Below are positions 54,990-64,000 of a DNA stretch of 64,000 bases, piece after piece; the first letter of the stretch is position 1, and every line of letters begins with the position of its first letter. A program made the position numbers and the translations under genes. The notes beneath the pieces were generated by a model, which made no database searches, had not been told where the DNA came from, and worked only from the letters and a program-made list of their open reading frames with translations. The DNA is from Ahaetulla prasina (lineage: Eukaryota; Chordata; Lepidosauria; Squamata; Colubridae): NCBI RefSeq assembly GCF_028640845.1, contig NC_080548.1, positions 9,046,314 to 9,110,313 of the forward strand. Direction: 5' to 3'.

Positions 54990-55234
54990 ACCAAGATTAT
55001 AAACTTAATGTCAACCGCTTTAATCTAGATTGCAGAAAATATGACTTCTGTAACAGAATCATCAGTGTTTGGAATACTTTACCTGACTCTGTGGTCTCTT
55101 CCCATAATCCTAAAAGCTTTAACCAAAAACTCTCTACTATTGACCTCACCCCATTCCTAAGAGGACCATAAGGGGCGTGCATAAGCGCACAAACGTGCCT
55201 ACCGTTCCTGTCCTATTGTTTTTCTTTTCTTCTT

Positions 55235-55305
<71 letters not shown>

Positions 55306-55392
55306 TTATACCTTTATATATTATATAACCTTTCTGTATGATAGTTACATATATTGTTGTGACAAAATAAATAAATAAATAAATAAATAAAT
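54990..55392 (+). mobile_element. CR1/L2-group LINE 3' end with (TA)n
   Basis: TGTCAACCGCTTTAATCTAGATTGC, TGACTCTGTGGTCTCTTCCC and ACCTCACCCCATTCCTAAGAGG match 12290-12480 and 58150-58330. A pure TA run at 55240-55303 expanded within the UTR; AAATAA tail at the end. Confidence 0.8.
55240..55303 (+). repeat. (TA)n microsatellite
   Basis: About 32 uninterrupted TA units inside a LINE UTR. Confidence 0.95.
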
Positions 55393-55494
55393 TATTAGCC
55401 TGAGCTATGGAGTAACAACGCAGAAGGCCATTTTGAGGAGTTTAGTGACGTATTGTGATTTCTTCTTCATATTTAGAAAAAAAACTAGAACTTT

Positions 55495-55968
55495 AGGACC
55501 TGGGTACTTACGGGACCGCCTGCTGTTACCACACGCCTCCCACCGACCCGTACGCTCCCATAGAGAGGGACTTCTCAGGGTGCCGTCCGCCAAACAATGT
55601 CGGCTGGCGGCCCCCAGGAAGGGCCTTCTGTGGGGGCTCCCACACTCTGGAACGAGCTTCCCCCGGGTTTACGCCAAATACCTGACCTTCGGACATTTCG
55701 TCGCGAACTCAAGACTCATCTTTTTATCCGCGCGGGGCTGGCTTAAACTGGGATTTTAATGTTGAATTTTATTAATTTTAAACGGGGTTTTTTAATATGG
55801 TAAATTTTAATTACTGGGCTAATTTAAATAAGTTTTTTAAATCGTATTTTAAACTTGTATATTGTATTGTCGGTTTTATTATGCCTGTACACCGCCCTGA
55901 GTCCTTCGGGAGAAGGGCGGTATAAAAATCAAATAAAATAAATAAATAAATAAATAAATAAATAAATA
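55495..55968 (+). mobile_element. L2-type LINE 3' end
   Basis: Codons GPGYLRDRLLLPHASHRPVR and SHREGLLRVPSAKQCRLA match the 520-aa RT, then a frameshift. Full UTR, hairpin CCGCCCTGAGTCCTTCGGG ... AGGGCGG (55892-55920) and (AAATA)n tail. Confidence 0.85.
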
Positions 55969-56213
55969 CTTTAGAGTTTATTCTGAGTTACTGTAACCTG
56001 CTTGTTTTTCACTTTTGTTTGCTGAATAAAGGAAAGGCGGCAGGGGAAAGAATCTTCAGCTAGTTTCAAAGCTTTTCTTGCTGTGAAAGGCTCAGACTTT
56101 TGATTCCCGTCCCAGAGCCATGTGCCACCCAAGAAAGGTCAGGTCTTGCAGTTTTCTGACCACAGAAGGGCAGTGAAGGCATGGTGCAAGGTTTTGATAA
56201 AAGCCTTTGGGTT

Positions 56214-56768
56214 TTTCTGCTAACCCAGTTTTAATTCTAGTCCAATAATGCTACAACAACACATAGAATTAAAACCAGAGCTGTTTCTTTTGGGTATCCT
56301 ACCAGAGAAAATTAGTCAAGAAAATATATATTTGATTATACATCTAATAACTGCAGCGAGGATAGTATTTGTGGAAAGATGGAAAGCAAAGAAAATCCCT
56401 TCAGAGGGGGAAGTAATTAAAAAATATTGGATTGTGCAGAAATGAATAGATTGACTTTGATACTTAAAGAAAGAGAGGAATCAGAATATTTTAGGATATG
56501 AGGACAATTTTATAATTGGTTACTATTGGTTAGAGATATATATAGGGTAATAGATAAATGTATTATTAATAAAAAATATGGGAGAGAATGTTATAATAAA
56601 TGAATAATGTGAGGAGAATGTTATAATAATTGAATTGAAAGCATTAAGAAATGATGAAGATTGGAGGAGTAAGAAGTAGTCACAAAAGTCGTACCTAAAT
56701 GACACACTGAATGATTGATTATGTATTATATGTTTGTTTGTTTATAAATAAAAAAAATGTTGGAAAAA
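56214..56768 (+). mobile_element. L1-type LINE, 5'-truncated, 15-bp target duplication
   Basis: Frame 56248-56445 reads LFLLGILPEK, ITAARIVFVERWKAKKIPSE and GEVIKKYWIVQK, the ORF2 C-terminus of vertebrate L1. An A-rich end follows. AAAAGCCTTTGGGTT occurs exactly at 56199-56213 and 56769-56783, the long duplication expected of L1 target-primed insertion. Confidence 0.9.
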
Positions 56769-56937
56769 AAAAGCCTTTGGGTTATTACTGTTTGTTAGAA
56801 GCTTCTGCATGGAACCTGGCATGGTGTCCTGTGGAAATCCTGCACTTGTTCATAGTGGTGTCCCCCAAGGCAGCATTTTAGGACCAACACTCTTCATACT
56901 ATACATAATTAGTATGCAATCATATTATGAGCGACTG

Positions 56938-57417
56938 TGTCAGGCTGCCTCTGATTATATCTAGGAAAGAATACACCTTGACTTCATTTGAAAATAAAGA
57001 AAAGTATTTTTACTAGGTACATCTTGATTGCAGCAGTATAAAGTTGAATCTGAGACAAAATATGGCTAACAATCTATATCCCCCCTGTTTCTCCCACCTC
57101 TTCCCCAAGAGGTCATCAGGTCTGGTCCAATGCCAGCTCCTTCCCGGGGTCCCGTGGTAATCTTCTTCCGCAGGTCTCTGGTTGTCAATCATATCAGGAA
57201 TGCAATGTCCGTTAGCGTTCGCGCTCAAACATTCCTGTTGAATTCAAAACATTAATCTCCCCTCCCCCCTTATCTATGTCAGACCGACACTCTTAAAGGG
57301 CCCTCTCTACTTAACTTGAATCCAAGAGCTATTTACATTAGAAATAAAATCCCATGCTATCTAACAACTGAATATAAGGAGTACAAAAAGATGTGAAGAT
57401 TGGAGCGGAGGCTGACA
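56938..57417 (-). mobile_element. Solo LTR, 480 bp, TGTCAG...CTGACA family
   Basis: TGTCAGGCTGCC ... GAGGCTGACA inserted between consecutive RT codons of the LINE. Flanks GACTG (56933-56937) and AACTG (57418-57422) match 4 of 5. Minus-strand CTAGTAAAAATAC aligns with the poly(A) region of the 13632 copy. Confidence 0.75.
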
Positions 57418-58044
57418 AACTGTGTTCTTTTTGCCAATGATGTAAAAATATTTAACACCTCCGACAATGCTGCTACCCTTCAAAAAGACCTTGACTTTGT
57501 GGCAAAATGGTCAAACAATTGGCAACTCCAAATCTCAACCACCTAATGCTCTATCTTACACATTGGCAAAAAGAACCAGAATACAAAATACAAGCTGAGT
57601 GGACATGACCTTGTAGATGACCCTCACTCTGTCAAGAACCTTGGAGTACTCATATCTAATGATCTAAGTGCCAAAGCTCACTGTAACAACATCACCCAAA
57701 AGGCATTAAGGGTTGTAAACATAATCTTGCGTAGTTTCTTCTCAGGTAATATCACACTACTAACCAGAGCATACAAAACATTTGCAAGACCAATTCTTGA
57801 ATACAGCTCATCTGTCTGGAACCCGCACTGCATATTGGATATTAATACAATTGAGCGTGTCCAGAAATATTTCACAAGAAGAGTCCTCCACTCCTCTGCT
57901 CGCAACAAAATACCTTATGCCACCAGACTTGAAATTATGGGTTTAGAAAACTTAGAACTATTGCCATCTTCAGTCTGACCTAAGCATAGTACATAAAATT
58001 ATCTGTTACAATGTCCTACCTGTCAATGACTACTTCAGCTTCAA

Positions 58045-58128
58045 CCAATTGCCTGACATAGTGTAAGCCGCCCTGAGTCTTCGGAGAAGGGCGGGATATA
58101 AATGCAAATAAAATTAAATTAAAAAAAA
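58045..58128 (+). mobile_element. SINE 3' tail, nested in LINE
   Basis: GTGTAAGCCGCCCTGAG ... GAAGGGCGGGATATAAATG and A-rich end interrupt the LINE block found uninterrupted at 12265-12285. Only the terminal ~85 bp inserted. Confidence 0.8.
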
Positions 58129-58608
58129 CACAACAATACACGAGCACACAATAGATACAAACCTAAGGTAAACCGCACCAAACTTGATTGCAGAAAATAT
58201 GACTTCAGCAACAGAGTGGTCAGTGCCTGGAATGCACTACCTGACTCTGTGGTTTCATCCCAAAACCCCCAAAATTTTAACCTAAGACTGTCTACTGTTG
58301 ACCTCACCCCATCCCTAAGAGATCTGCAAGCGGCATGCATAAGAGCACTAGCGTGCCTACCATCCCTGTCCTAATGTTTATTCTATTTGTATCTATTTTA
58401 TGTATCCAATCCATGCTTATACTTATTACCTAATACATTCTTGACAAAATAAATAAGTAAGTAAGTATCTCTGCTGTTATTTTTAAGATGCTCCTGGCAG
58501 CTCATAAAAGATGTAGGTGTCATCTTAATTGGTACGCATATTTTTAATGCATTTAGCTAACAAAAAATGTAAAAGTCTCTGTGGAGTTTACTACTCTTGT
58601 CATTGTTG

Positions 58609-58883
58609 ACTATAGGGAGTGGTGCTCATCTCTGTTTCATGGGCATTGAGCCAGTGCTGTCTGAAGACATTGGTCAGAGTGATGTCACAGAGTGCTGTTA
58701 CCTTCCCACTAAAGTGGTACCTATTTATCTACTTGCTTTTGCATGTTTTCAAACTGCTTAGGTTTACAGGAGCTGGGTCAAGGACAGGAACTCACCCTGT
58801 TGCATGCAGTTCGGGTCTTGAACCTGGGCTGCCAGCTTTCCAGCCAACAAGCCCAGCATTTTAACTGCTGAACCACCACACTG
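58609..58883 (-). mobile_element. Sauria-type SINE, antisense
   Basis: GGTGCTCATCTCTGTTTCA, CACTAAAGTGGTACC, GGTTTACAGGAGCTGGG and reversed B/A boxes (TTGAACCTGGGC; TTTAACTGCTGAACC). The ACCTTT end is absent. Confidence 0.7.
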
Positions 58884-59944
58884 AATAATAAAGCTTAAAT
58901 TTCTTTATTTGCTAGAGTGTTCATTGTCCCTGGATCAAAAAGAACCAATTGCTTGAGCACCAGATCACTTTCCTGACACTTGGCAAAACAGGTTATATTA
59001 AAGTTATGGGTTAAAGTTATGGGTTTTGAACTGGCTGTATCTTTTCATGTCTCAGCCCCTCATTTCCAAAACAGGCTGCTCCTGAAAAAGTTTCCCTTCC
59101 TTGTTCTCTCCAGAGCTGAATTTTGTGCCATATTGTGAACTTGGCAATAGAGCAGCGACGTCTCTAAAGTCACTTAATACCTTCTGCTCTTTTGCAGCTC
59201 CCCACTTAGGCTCCTTAACAGCTCTGCAAACAGAAAATAATTAAGCCCAGTCGGGACTCCCCCAGGTACATCTAATTCCATGCATTCATCAGATGCATAA
59301 ACATAAAGCCCACAGAGCTTGGCATTCTCTTCCCTTTGCTCCCATCCCAAGTTGTCACACAATTAAAATAAAAATTAATCCTTAGCAGGTTATTTATCTA
59401 TTCTGTTCAAGCAGAGCACTCAGACTTTTGGCGGTAGCTTTCTCCTCTGGGGGAGGGTCATTTTTTCAGCCCACGAAATGAAAACACAATCCAGAGATGA
59501 GCAACCCAGGGGACTTTGTGGGGTCCAGCAATGGCAAGAGCCAAGTTGTGCACTGCTGTGCACCTGGGGACTTCTTACAAGCTTTCCTCCTGCACTCTCT
59601 GCCCTTCCTACCAATACGGCCACTGGGCAGAGCAAAGTCGCTTCAGGGTGTAACCCATAAAGTCCTCATCTCATTAAGCTTGAAAGGGGAAAATGGAGTG
59701 AAGGATTGCAAGCTATCCCTATAGTGACAAAATAAATGAATGTGCTCATCTTAGGGGGAAGCTAGAAAGCTGAGAAAAAGATGGAAAGCCTATGAGATAT
59801 GGAAAAGCTGGGAGAAGGGTGTTGGGGAGCATGGGGCTTACTTTGAGGAGTGAATGTTGAAAGAAGGACTGCCAGAAGGGCACTGGCATCAAGAAGGGTC
59901 AAAAAGTCAAGGAGTGACCTAAGCCTTGTCTTACATGTATTGTG

Positions 59945-59946
<2 letters not shown>
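58884..59946. other. Intergenic, about 1 kb, nothing recognised
   Basis: Repeat-poor and of moderate GC between 59400 and 59700; frames 59420-59724 lack motifs. A candidate place to test for a conserved non-coding element. Confidence 0.35.
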
Positions 59947-60002
<56 letters not shown>

Positions 60003-60030
60003 TTGTACATACATATATATATATATATAT
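59947..60030 (+). repeat. (CA)n(TA)n compound microsatellite
   Basis: About 22 CA units running into TA units, with a short break at 60002-60010. Confidence 0.95.
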
Positions 60031-60118
60031 GTTTTCTGAGGTTTTCACGTGTGTTTGTATGTAGGTCTTTGGTTGTTCGGGTTTTCTCCCGTGTAAAATT
60101 GGAAGTGTCTTGGCGACG

Positions 60119-60148
60119 TTTCGACGAAGTCTCATTCGTCATCTTCAG
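60119..60148 (-). ncRNA. Hammerhead-like core, array copy 1
   Basis: Minus strand: CTGAAGA, one base, six-pair stem GACGAA/TTCGTC with 6-nt loop, GAAA. All blocks intact. Confidence 0.45.
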
Positions 60149-60239
60149 GCTTCAGCTTCGTGCTTGCTCCCAGAAGCACGAATCTGAAGCCTGAAAATGA
60201 CGAATGAGACTTCAAACGCCGCCAAGACACTTCCAATTT

Positions 60240-60298
<59 letters not shown>

Positions 60299-60487
60299 GG
60301 GAGCAATGTGTGATCGCAGCTGCGATCCCAGAAGCTGCGATCCCAGAAGCACGAAGCTGAAGCCTGAAGATGACGAATGAGACTTCGTCAAACGTCGCCA
60401 AGACACTTCCAATTTTACATGGGAGAAAACCCGAACAACCAAAGACCTATATACAAACACCCGTGAAAACCTCAGAAAACAAATATA

Positions 60488-60580
<93 letters not shown>

Positions 60581-60637
60581 GTAGGTCTTAGCATATTCGG
60601 GTCTTTTCCTAGTAAGGTTGAGAGTATCTTGGCGACG

Positions 60638-60667
60638 TTTCGACAAGGTCTCATTCGTCATCTTCAG
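60638..60667 (-). ncRNA. Hammerhead-like core, array copy 4
   Basis: Minus strand: CTGAAGA and GAAA intact; stem GACGAA/CTTGTC has one G-U pair and one mismatch. Confidence 0.4.
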
Positions 60668-60785
60668 GCTTCAGCCGTGCTTGCTCCCAGAAGCACGAAT
60701 CTGAAGCCTGAAAATGACGAATGAGACTTCAAACGCCGCCAAGACACTTCCAATTTTACACGGAGAAAACCCGAACAACCAAAGA

Positions 60786-60866
<81 letters not shown>

Positions 60867-60930
60867 GGGAGCAATGTGTGATCGCAGCTGCGATCCCAGA
60901 AGCTCGATCCCAGAAGCACGAAGCTGAAGC

Positions 60931-60960
60931 CTGAAGATGACGAATGAGACTTCGTCGAAA
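60931..60960 (+). ncRNA. Hammerhead-like core, array copy 6
   Basis: CTGAAGA (60931-60937), stem GACGAA (60939-60944) with TTCGTC (60951-60956), GAAA (60957-60960). Best plus-strand copy. Copies at 60191 and 60708 have CTGAAAA, and the one at 60364 lacks the G of GAAA. Confidence 0.45.
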
Positions 60961-61198
60961 CGTCGCCAAGACACTTCCAATTTTACATGGGAGAAAACCC
61001 GAACAACCAAAGACCTATATACAAACACCCGTGAAAACCTCAGAAAACAAATATATAGATATATAGATATAAATATCCATATAGATATAGATATAGATAT
61101 AGATATAGATATAGATATAGATATAGATATACACACATATGTAGGTCTTAGCATATTCGGGTCTTTTCCCTAGTAAGGTTGAGAGTATCTTGGCGACG

Positions 61199-61228
61199 TT
61201 TCGACAAGGTCTCACTCATCATCTTCAG
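61199..61228 (-). ncRNA. Hammerhead-like core, array copy 7
   Basis: Minus strand CTGAAGA ... GAAA intact; stem weakened (GATGAG/CTTGTC). Confidence 0.35.
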
Positions 61229-61235
61229 GCTGGTG

Positions 61236-61490
61236 CTTTTGGTTTCGTGCTTGTGCAAGAAAAGCATGGTCGGAGCTGCCGTCTCTCTATAAATACTGGT
61301 GGGGAGGTGGGGAGTGTTGCTGTAAGCAGGTTGGTTGGCTGTGTGGTTGCATCTTGATTGGTAGATGGAGTGAGTGTTTGCAGATTAGTCAGCTGTTTCG
61401 TAGCATCCTATGTAGGTGTGGTCCTAGTTGTGTGCCCATTAGTCTTTTGTGTTGTAACGACCTGGTTAATGGGCTTCCTGGAAATGTATA
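61236..61490 (-). mobile_element. Probable Penelope-like flanking region
   Basis: Continues from the last terminal copy with no boundary. It contains CTCTCTATAAATACTGG near 61290 and ends near GTTAATGGGCTTCCTGG. No coding motif left; assignment rests on contiguity. Confidence 0.4.
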
Positions 61491-61540
61491 CATATATACA
61501 CACAAATGCACGCACAGGACTTTTGGTTCCATGGGTCACC

Positions 61541-61990
61541 ATCTTGGTGTTGCAGTGGTTAAAGTGCACTGTTGCAGGCAAACTCTTCCCATAGCCTGGA
61601 GTTCGATCCTCAAGGGCTCAAGGTTGACTCAACCTTCCATTCTCCTGAGGTTGGAAAAATGAGGACCCAGGTTGTTGGGGGCAATATTGGGGGCAAATAA
61701 TGCTTCTCCTATGTGGAATTCCCCTTAGGGAGTTCCTTTTTTTTAACATCTTGTTTTTTCCTTGCTTTTGCAAGAGCCCTTTTTACACCCACCCCCCAAA
61801 CATCCCCCACACATTCTGGAGAGAATCTACTCCATTAGGGACATTGATGAGGGAGGGTCTCTTGGGTATTCTGGCATGGTCACAAACTCTACGCCTGTAG
61901 CTATTTTGCATAGTAAGCATTGTAAACTGCCCAGAGACAGCTGTAAAAAGCTAAGGAGTGGTATATTGGCCTAAATGCTATTGCTATCTT
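61541..61990 (+). mobile_element. tRNA-derived SINE ('TGCTATTGC' tail), interrupted
   Basis: A box TTGCAGTGGTTAAAGTGC, B box AGTTCGATCCTC, GGTTGACTCAACC, GAGGACCCAGGTTGTTGGGG up to 61690, then about 210 bp of unrelated sequence, then the tail (CTAAATGCTATTGCTATC) at 61925-61990. Confidence 0.65.
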
Positions 61991-62138
61991 GAGCTCTTTT
62001 TACATACCACCATCCTTGCACTCTCCTGCAAATGCCAAGCAGGAAAGCTGATCTCCTGCAGCATTGGGTATAAGGAAGCAAGAATGGGAAGGGCGTGTCA
62101 GGAAAAACATAAAAGAGAGCTGAATGCAGAGAAGAGGG

Positions 62139-62282
62139 CAGTGGTGGGTTGCTACCGATTTGCCCCAGCTTGGGCAAACTAGTAGCGGTGGTGGTGAGAG
62201 GCTCTGCCCACCCGCCCAGATGCTTCTGCGTATGCTCGCCCACAAGCGAACCAGTAGCGACGGGATTTGAAACCCACTACTG
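62139..62282. mobile_element. hAT-like element, 144 bp
   Basis: CAGTGGTGGGTTGCTACCG ... GAAACCCACTACTG. Flanks GAAGAGGG (62131-62138) and GAAAAGGG (62283-62290) match 7 of 8. Same family, opposite orientation, as 63648. Confidence 0.85.
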
Positions 62283-62290
62283 GAAAAGGG

Positions 62291-62515
62291 TCCTAGAGAC
62301 CAAATGGACTCAGATAGCATATAAAACCATAAATATATAAATAAAAAGTGTAGCCAGGTTGTGAATTGTGTTGGTGTAATCTAATTTAGCTAGATTTTCA
62401 TTTTTTCCCCTTATTTAATTTGTGGGGTTACTATTTCATATTCATTTTATGGGCTATGTAAGGTTGATTATACTGAAAGGATCAGTGAGTGTGTGTGAAT
62501 GTGTGGGTGGGTGTG

Positions 62516-62554
<39 letters not shown>

Positions 62555-63196
62555 ACAAAATAAACCAAGTGAGCATTAACCAACATTTGCATTTTGTGTA
62601 AATATAGTTGCTAGGCCCTTAGCTAATTAGGTTTAAAATTTTGTGAGGAATGCAGCCCAAATTAATTATTTTGTTATATATCTTAGTTGCTTAATAAAAT
62701 ATCATTATCTGCATGCGAGAGAGAGGGATGGGGGACGGCGGGAGGGAGGGAGGGAGAGAAAGAGAGAGAGCGAAAAGCTCCAGGATAAAAATAATGCCAT
62801 TACCATACTAATAAAAGTCAATTAATTACATCAACTCCCTAAAAGTGAAAAATAACCAGTGATTATTATCAACAGAAACTAATAATGAAATGATATTCAC
62901 CCTGTGTTAAAAAGACCTCAAATGATAAAAACCTGTTATTAGCCTAGTGCTAGAAGGAAATTAAGAATGTGTTTAGAAGAGAGCATAGCTATCACAACAG
63001 AGCTGATGTGACAATGAATCAGACTGAGCTGGAGTTTGTACAAAGGTTTGGTAGAAGGTTTTTCTGGAAGATCTTTCCTTAATTTGATGTCTCCCAGATT
63101 TGGTGCATCTGCATCCTTGACCAAGCTGGTTGAACATGGCAGGAATCAAATTCTAATATATCTGGAAAGTGTCAGGTCTTCCAGTCTGGAAACCCA
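62291..63196. other. Intergenic with microsatellites
   Basis: (CA)n at 62519-62550 and a GA/GGGA-rich run at 62718-62772. Nothing else recognised. Confidence 0.5.
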
Positions 63197-63204
63197 GGGT
63201 AGAG

Positions 63205-63623
63205 CAGGGGTGTCAAACTTGATTTCATTGAGGGCTGCATCAGGGTTGTGTTTGACCTTGGAGGGGGAGGAGCAGGGTGTGTGTGGCCAGAGTGGGCATA
63301 GCCTGGTCGATCTTATTCATGTTGGGGGCGCCTGTGGCAGCCCATGCGCTCTGCCAGTGAAAACAGGCTCCCGAGCTCCGTTTCTGACTGTGAAGGCCTC
63401 CTGCAACCGTCTGCCAGTGAAAATGGAGCCCTCCCGAGCTTTGTTTTTGCTGACAGAGGGCTGCAGGAGGCCTTCACAGCCAGAAATAGAGCTCGGGAGC
63501 CCGTTTTCACTGGCAGAGACATTGCGGGTTGGTCCCTCACTGCTTCCAGTGTGACCCCGCAGGCCAGATCTAAGCACCCCGTGGGCTGGATTTGGCCCTT
63601 GGGGCTTCAGTTTGACACCCGTG
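63205..63623. mobile_element. hAT-like element, 419 bp
   Basis: CAGGGGTGTCAAACTTG ... CAGTTTGACACCCGTG. Flanks GGGTAGAG (63197-63204) and GAGTAGAG (63624-63631) match 7 of 8. The centre carries inverted copies of a block with GCCAGTGAAAACAGGCTCC and GAGCCCGTTTTCACTGGC. Confidence 0.85.
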
Positions 63624-63647
63624 GAGTAGAGTAATGGTATTGTGCAC

Positions 63648-63793
63648 CAGGAGCGAGTTTCAAAACCCATCGCTACTGGTTTGCTCGTGGGCACATGCAT
63701 GCGCAGAAGCATCCAGGTGGGTAGGTGGCTCCTCCCGCCGCCGCTGCTACCAGTTCGCCCGATCTAAGGTGAACCGGTAGCAACCCACCACTG
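63648..63793. mobile_element. hAT-like element, 146 bp
   Basis: CAGGAGCGAGTTTCAAAACCC ... GCAACCCACCACTG. Flanks TTGTGCAC (63640-63647) and TTGTTCAC (63794-63801) match 7 of 8. Lies 24 bp from the previous element. Confidence 0.8.
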
Positions 63794-64000
63794 TTGTTCA
63801 CTGATTAGATCATGGTCAATCCTTTCAATGAATGGGGGTTGGAAAGCAATGTGATATAGGGCAGAAAAGAAATCAACCATAATTCTGTTTCCTGTTTGAA
63901 TTCAGCTGGCACCAAGCTGTTCTCTGGGGGTGGTAGAAATAAATCTAACCTCAACAGCTAACCCTTGTAATCAGCTGTGTGGGTTTTATTCCAGAATTTT

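Larger units (their letters stand above)
56836..58465 (+). mobile_element. CR1/L2-group LINE with nested LTR and SINE tail
   Basis: GVPQGSILGPTLFILYI codons at 56850-56910, then an LTR, then FANDVKIFN and QKDLDFVAKWSNNWQLQ codons (57423 on). Frame 57727-57978 gives YKTFARPILEYSSSVWNPH and ERVQKYFTRRVLHS. The UTR ends in AAATAA repeats. Catalytic FADD is mutated to FAND; frame broken. Confidence 0.85.
60031..61235. mobile_element. Array of inverted Penelope-like terminal copies with TA runs
   Basis: Seven copies of one terminal sequence, orientation -,+,+,-,+,+,-, separated by TA runs at 60242-60297, 60484-60571 and 60788-60864 and a TAGATA run at 61050-61130. Landmarks are GTCTTGGCGACGTTTCGAC (minus copies) and its reverse. 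The period (60031-60571, 60572-61130) is about 550 bp, so the block looks like a tandem duplication. The link to PLE is by the shared folded core and the adjoining GAAACGTC context. Confidence 0.6.

Noticed and set aside
60239..60661. 140-aa frame and similar Ile/Tyr-rich frames around 59850-61215
   Set aside because: Translations of TA and CA runs; no codon bias or motif.
60031..61235. CRISPR-like array (repeats with spacers)
   Set aside because: The units alternate in orientation, spacers are TA microsatellites and the genome is eukaryotic.

Overview
The window is non-coding vertebrate DNA that looks like a snake, most likely an advanced (colubroid) snake. The pointers are the combination of Bov-B LINEs, CR1/L3 'Snake1'-type LINEs ending in AATAG-type microsatellites, Sauria-type SINEs with an ACCTTT tail, and many short hAT-like and TA-target DNA elements. 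I found no host protein-coding exon, tRNA, rRNA or CRISPR array that I could defend. The only long intact reading frame (520 codons, minus strand, 19596-21158) is the reverse transcriptase of an L2-clade LINE.

Layout. 1-9.7 kb: two solo LTRs (222-433, 5562-6260), a Bov-B piece, CR1 pieces, a TA-target MITE, a hAT element and a Penelope-like (PLE) terminal region. 10.3-16.3 kb: a CR1-type LINE split by a Snake1 LINE, then a MITE that has absorbed an LTR, a Rex1/L3-like LINE and a hairpin-rich element. 16.8-23.1 kb: a minisatellite-bearing hAT element and a Snake1 LINE (5' end to 3' tail, internally deleted) that contains a whole 5'-truncated L2 insertion in reverse and a small hAT. 23-30.7 kb: SINEs, hAT foldbacks (one nearly perfect 73-bp palindrome), a polypurine tract and an inverted CR1 pair. 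33-34.4 kb and 40.5-42 kb: nested transposons several layers deep. 38.5-39.5 kb: an antisense PLE with the GIY-YIG region. 43-46.9 kb: a foldback DNA element carrying a Bov-B copy, and a degenerate RTE-like LINE with a YADD motif. 47-58.9 kb: hAT elements, L2, CR1 and L1 insertions, several with exact target-site duplications. 60-61.5 kb: an array of inverted PLE terminal copies separated by long TA runs, each carrying a hammerhead-like core. 62-64 kb: three more hAT elements.

How the parts relate. No host pathway is visible. The functional logic is between transposons. The L2-type LINE and the commonest tRNA-derived SINE here end in the same GC-rich hairpin, so the LINE probably copies the SINE. 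The short hAT elements carry 8-bp target duplications and no transposase, so they depend on enzymes encoded elsewhere. Three PLE families share one folded motif (CTGANGA, a 6-bp stem, a 6-nt loop, GAAA) at their ends. Element boundaries and target duplications were read by eye. Family names come from motif recognition, not a database search.
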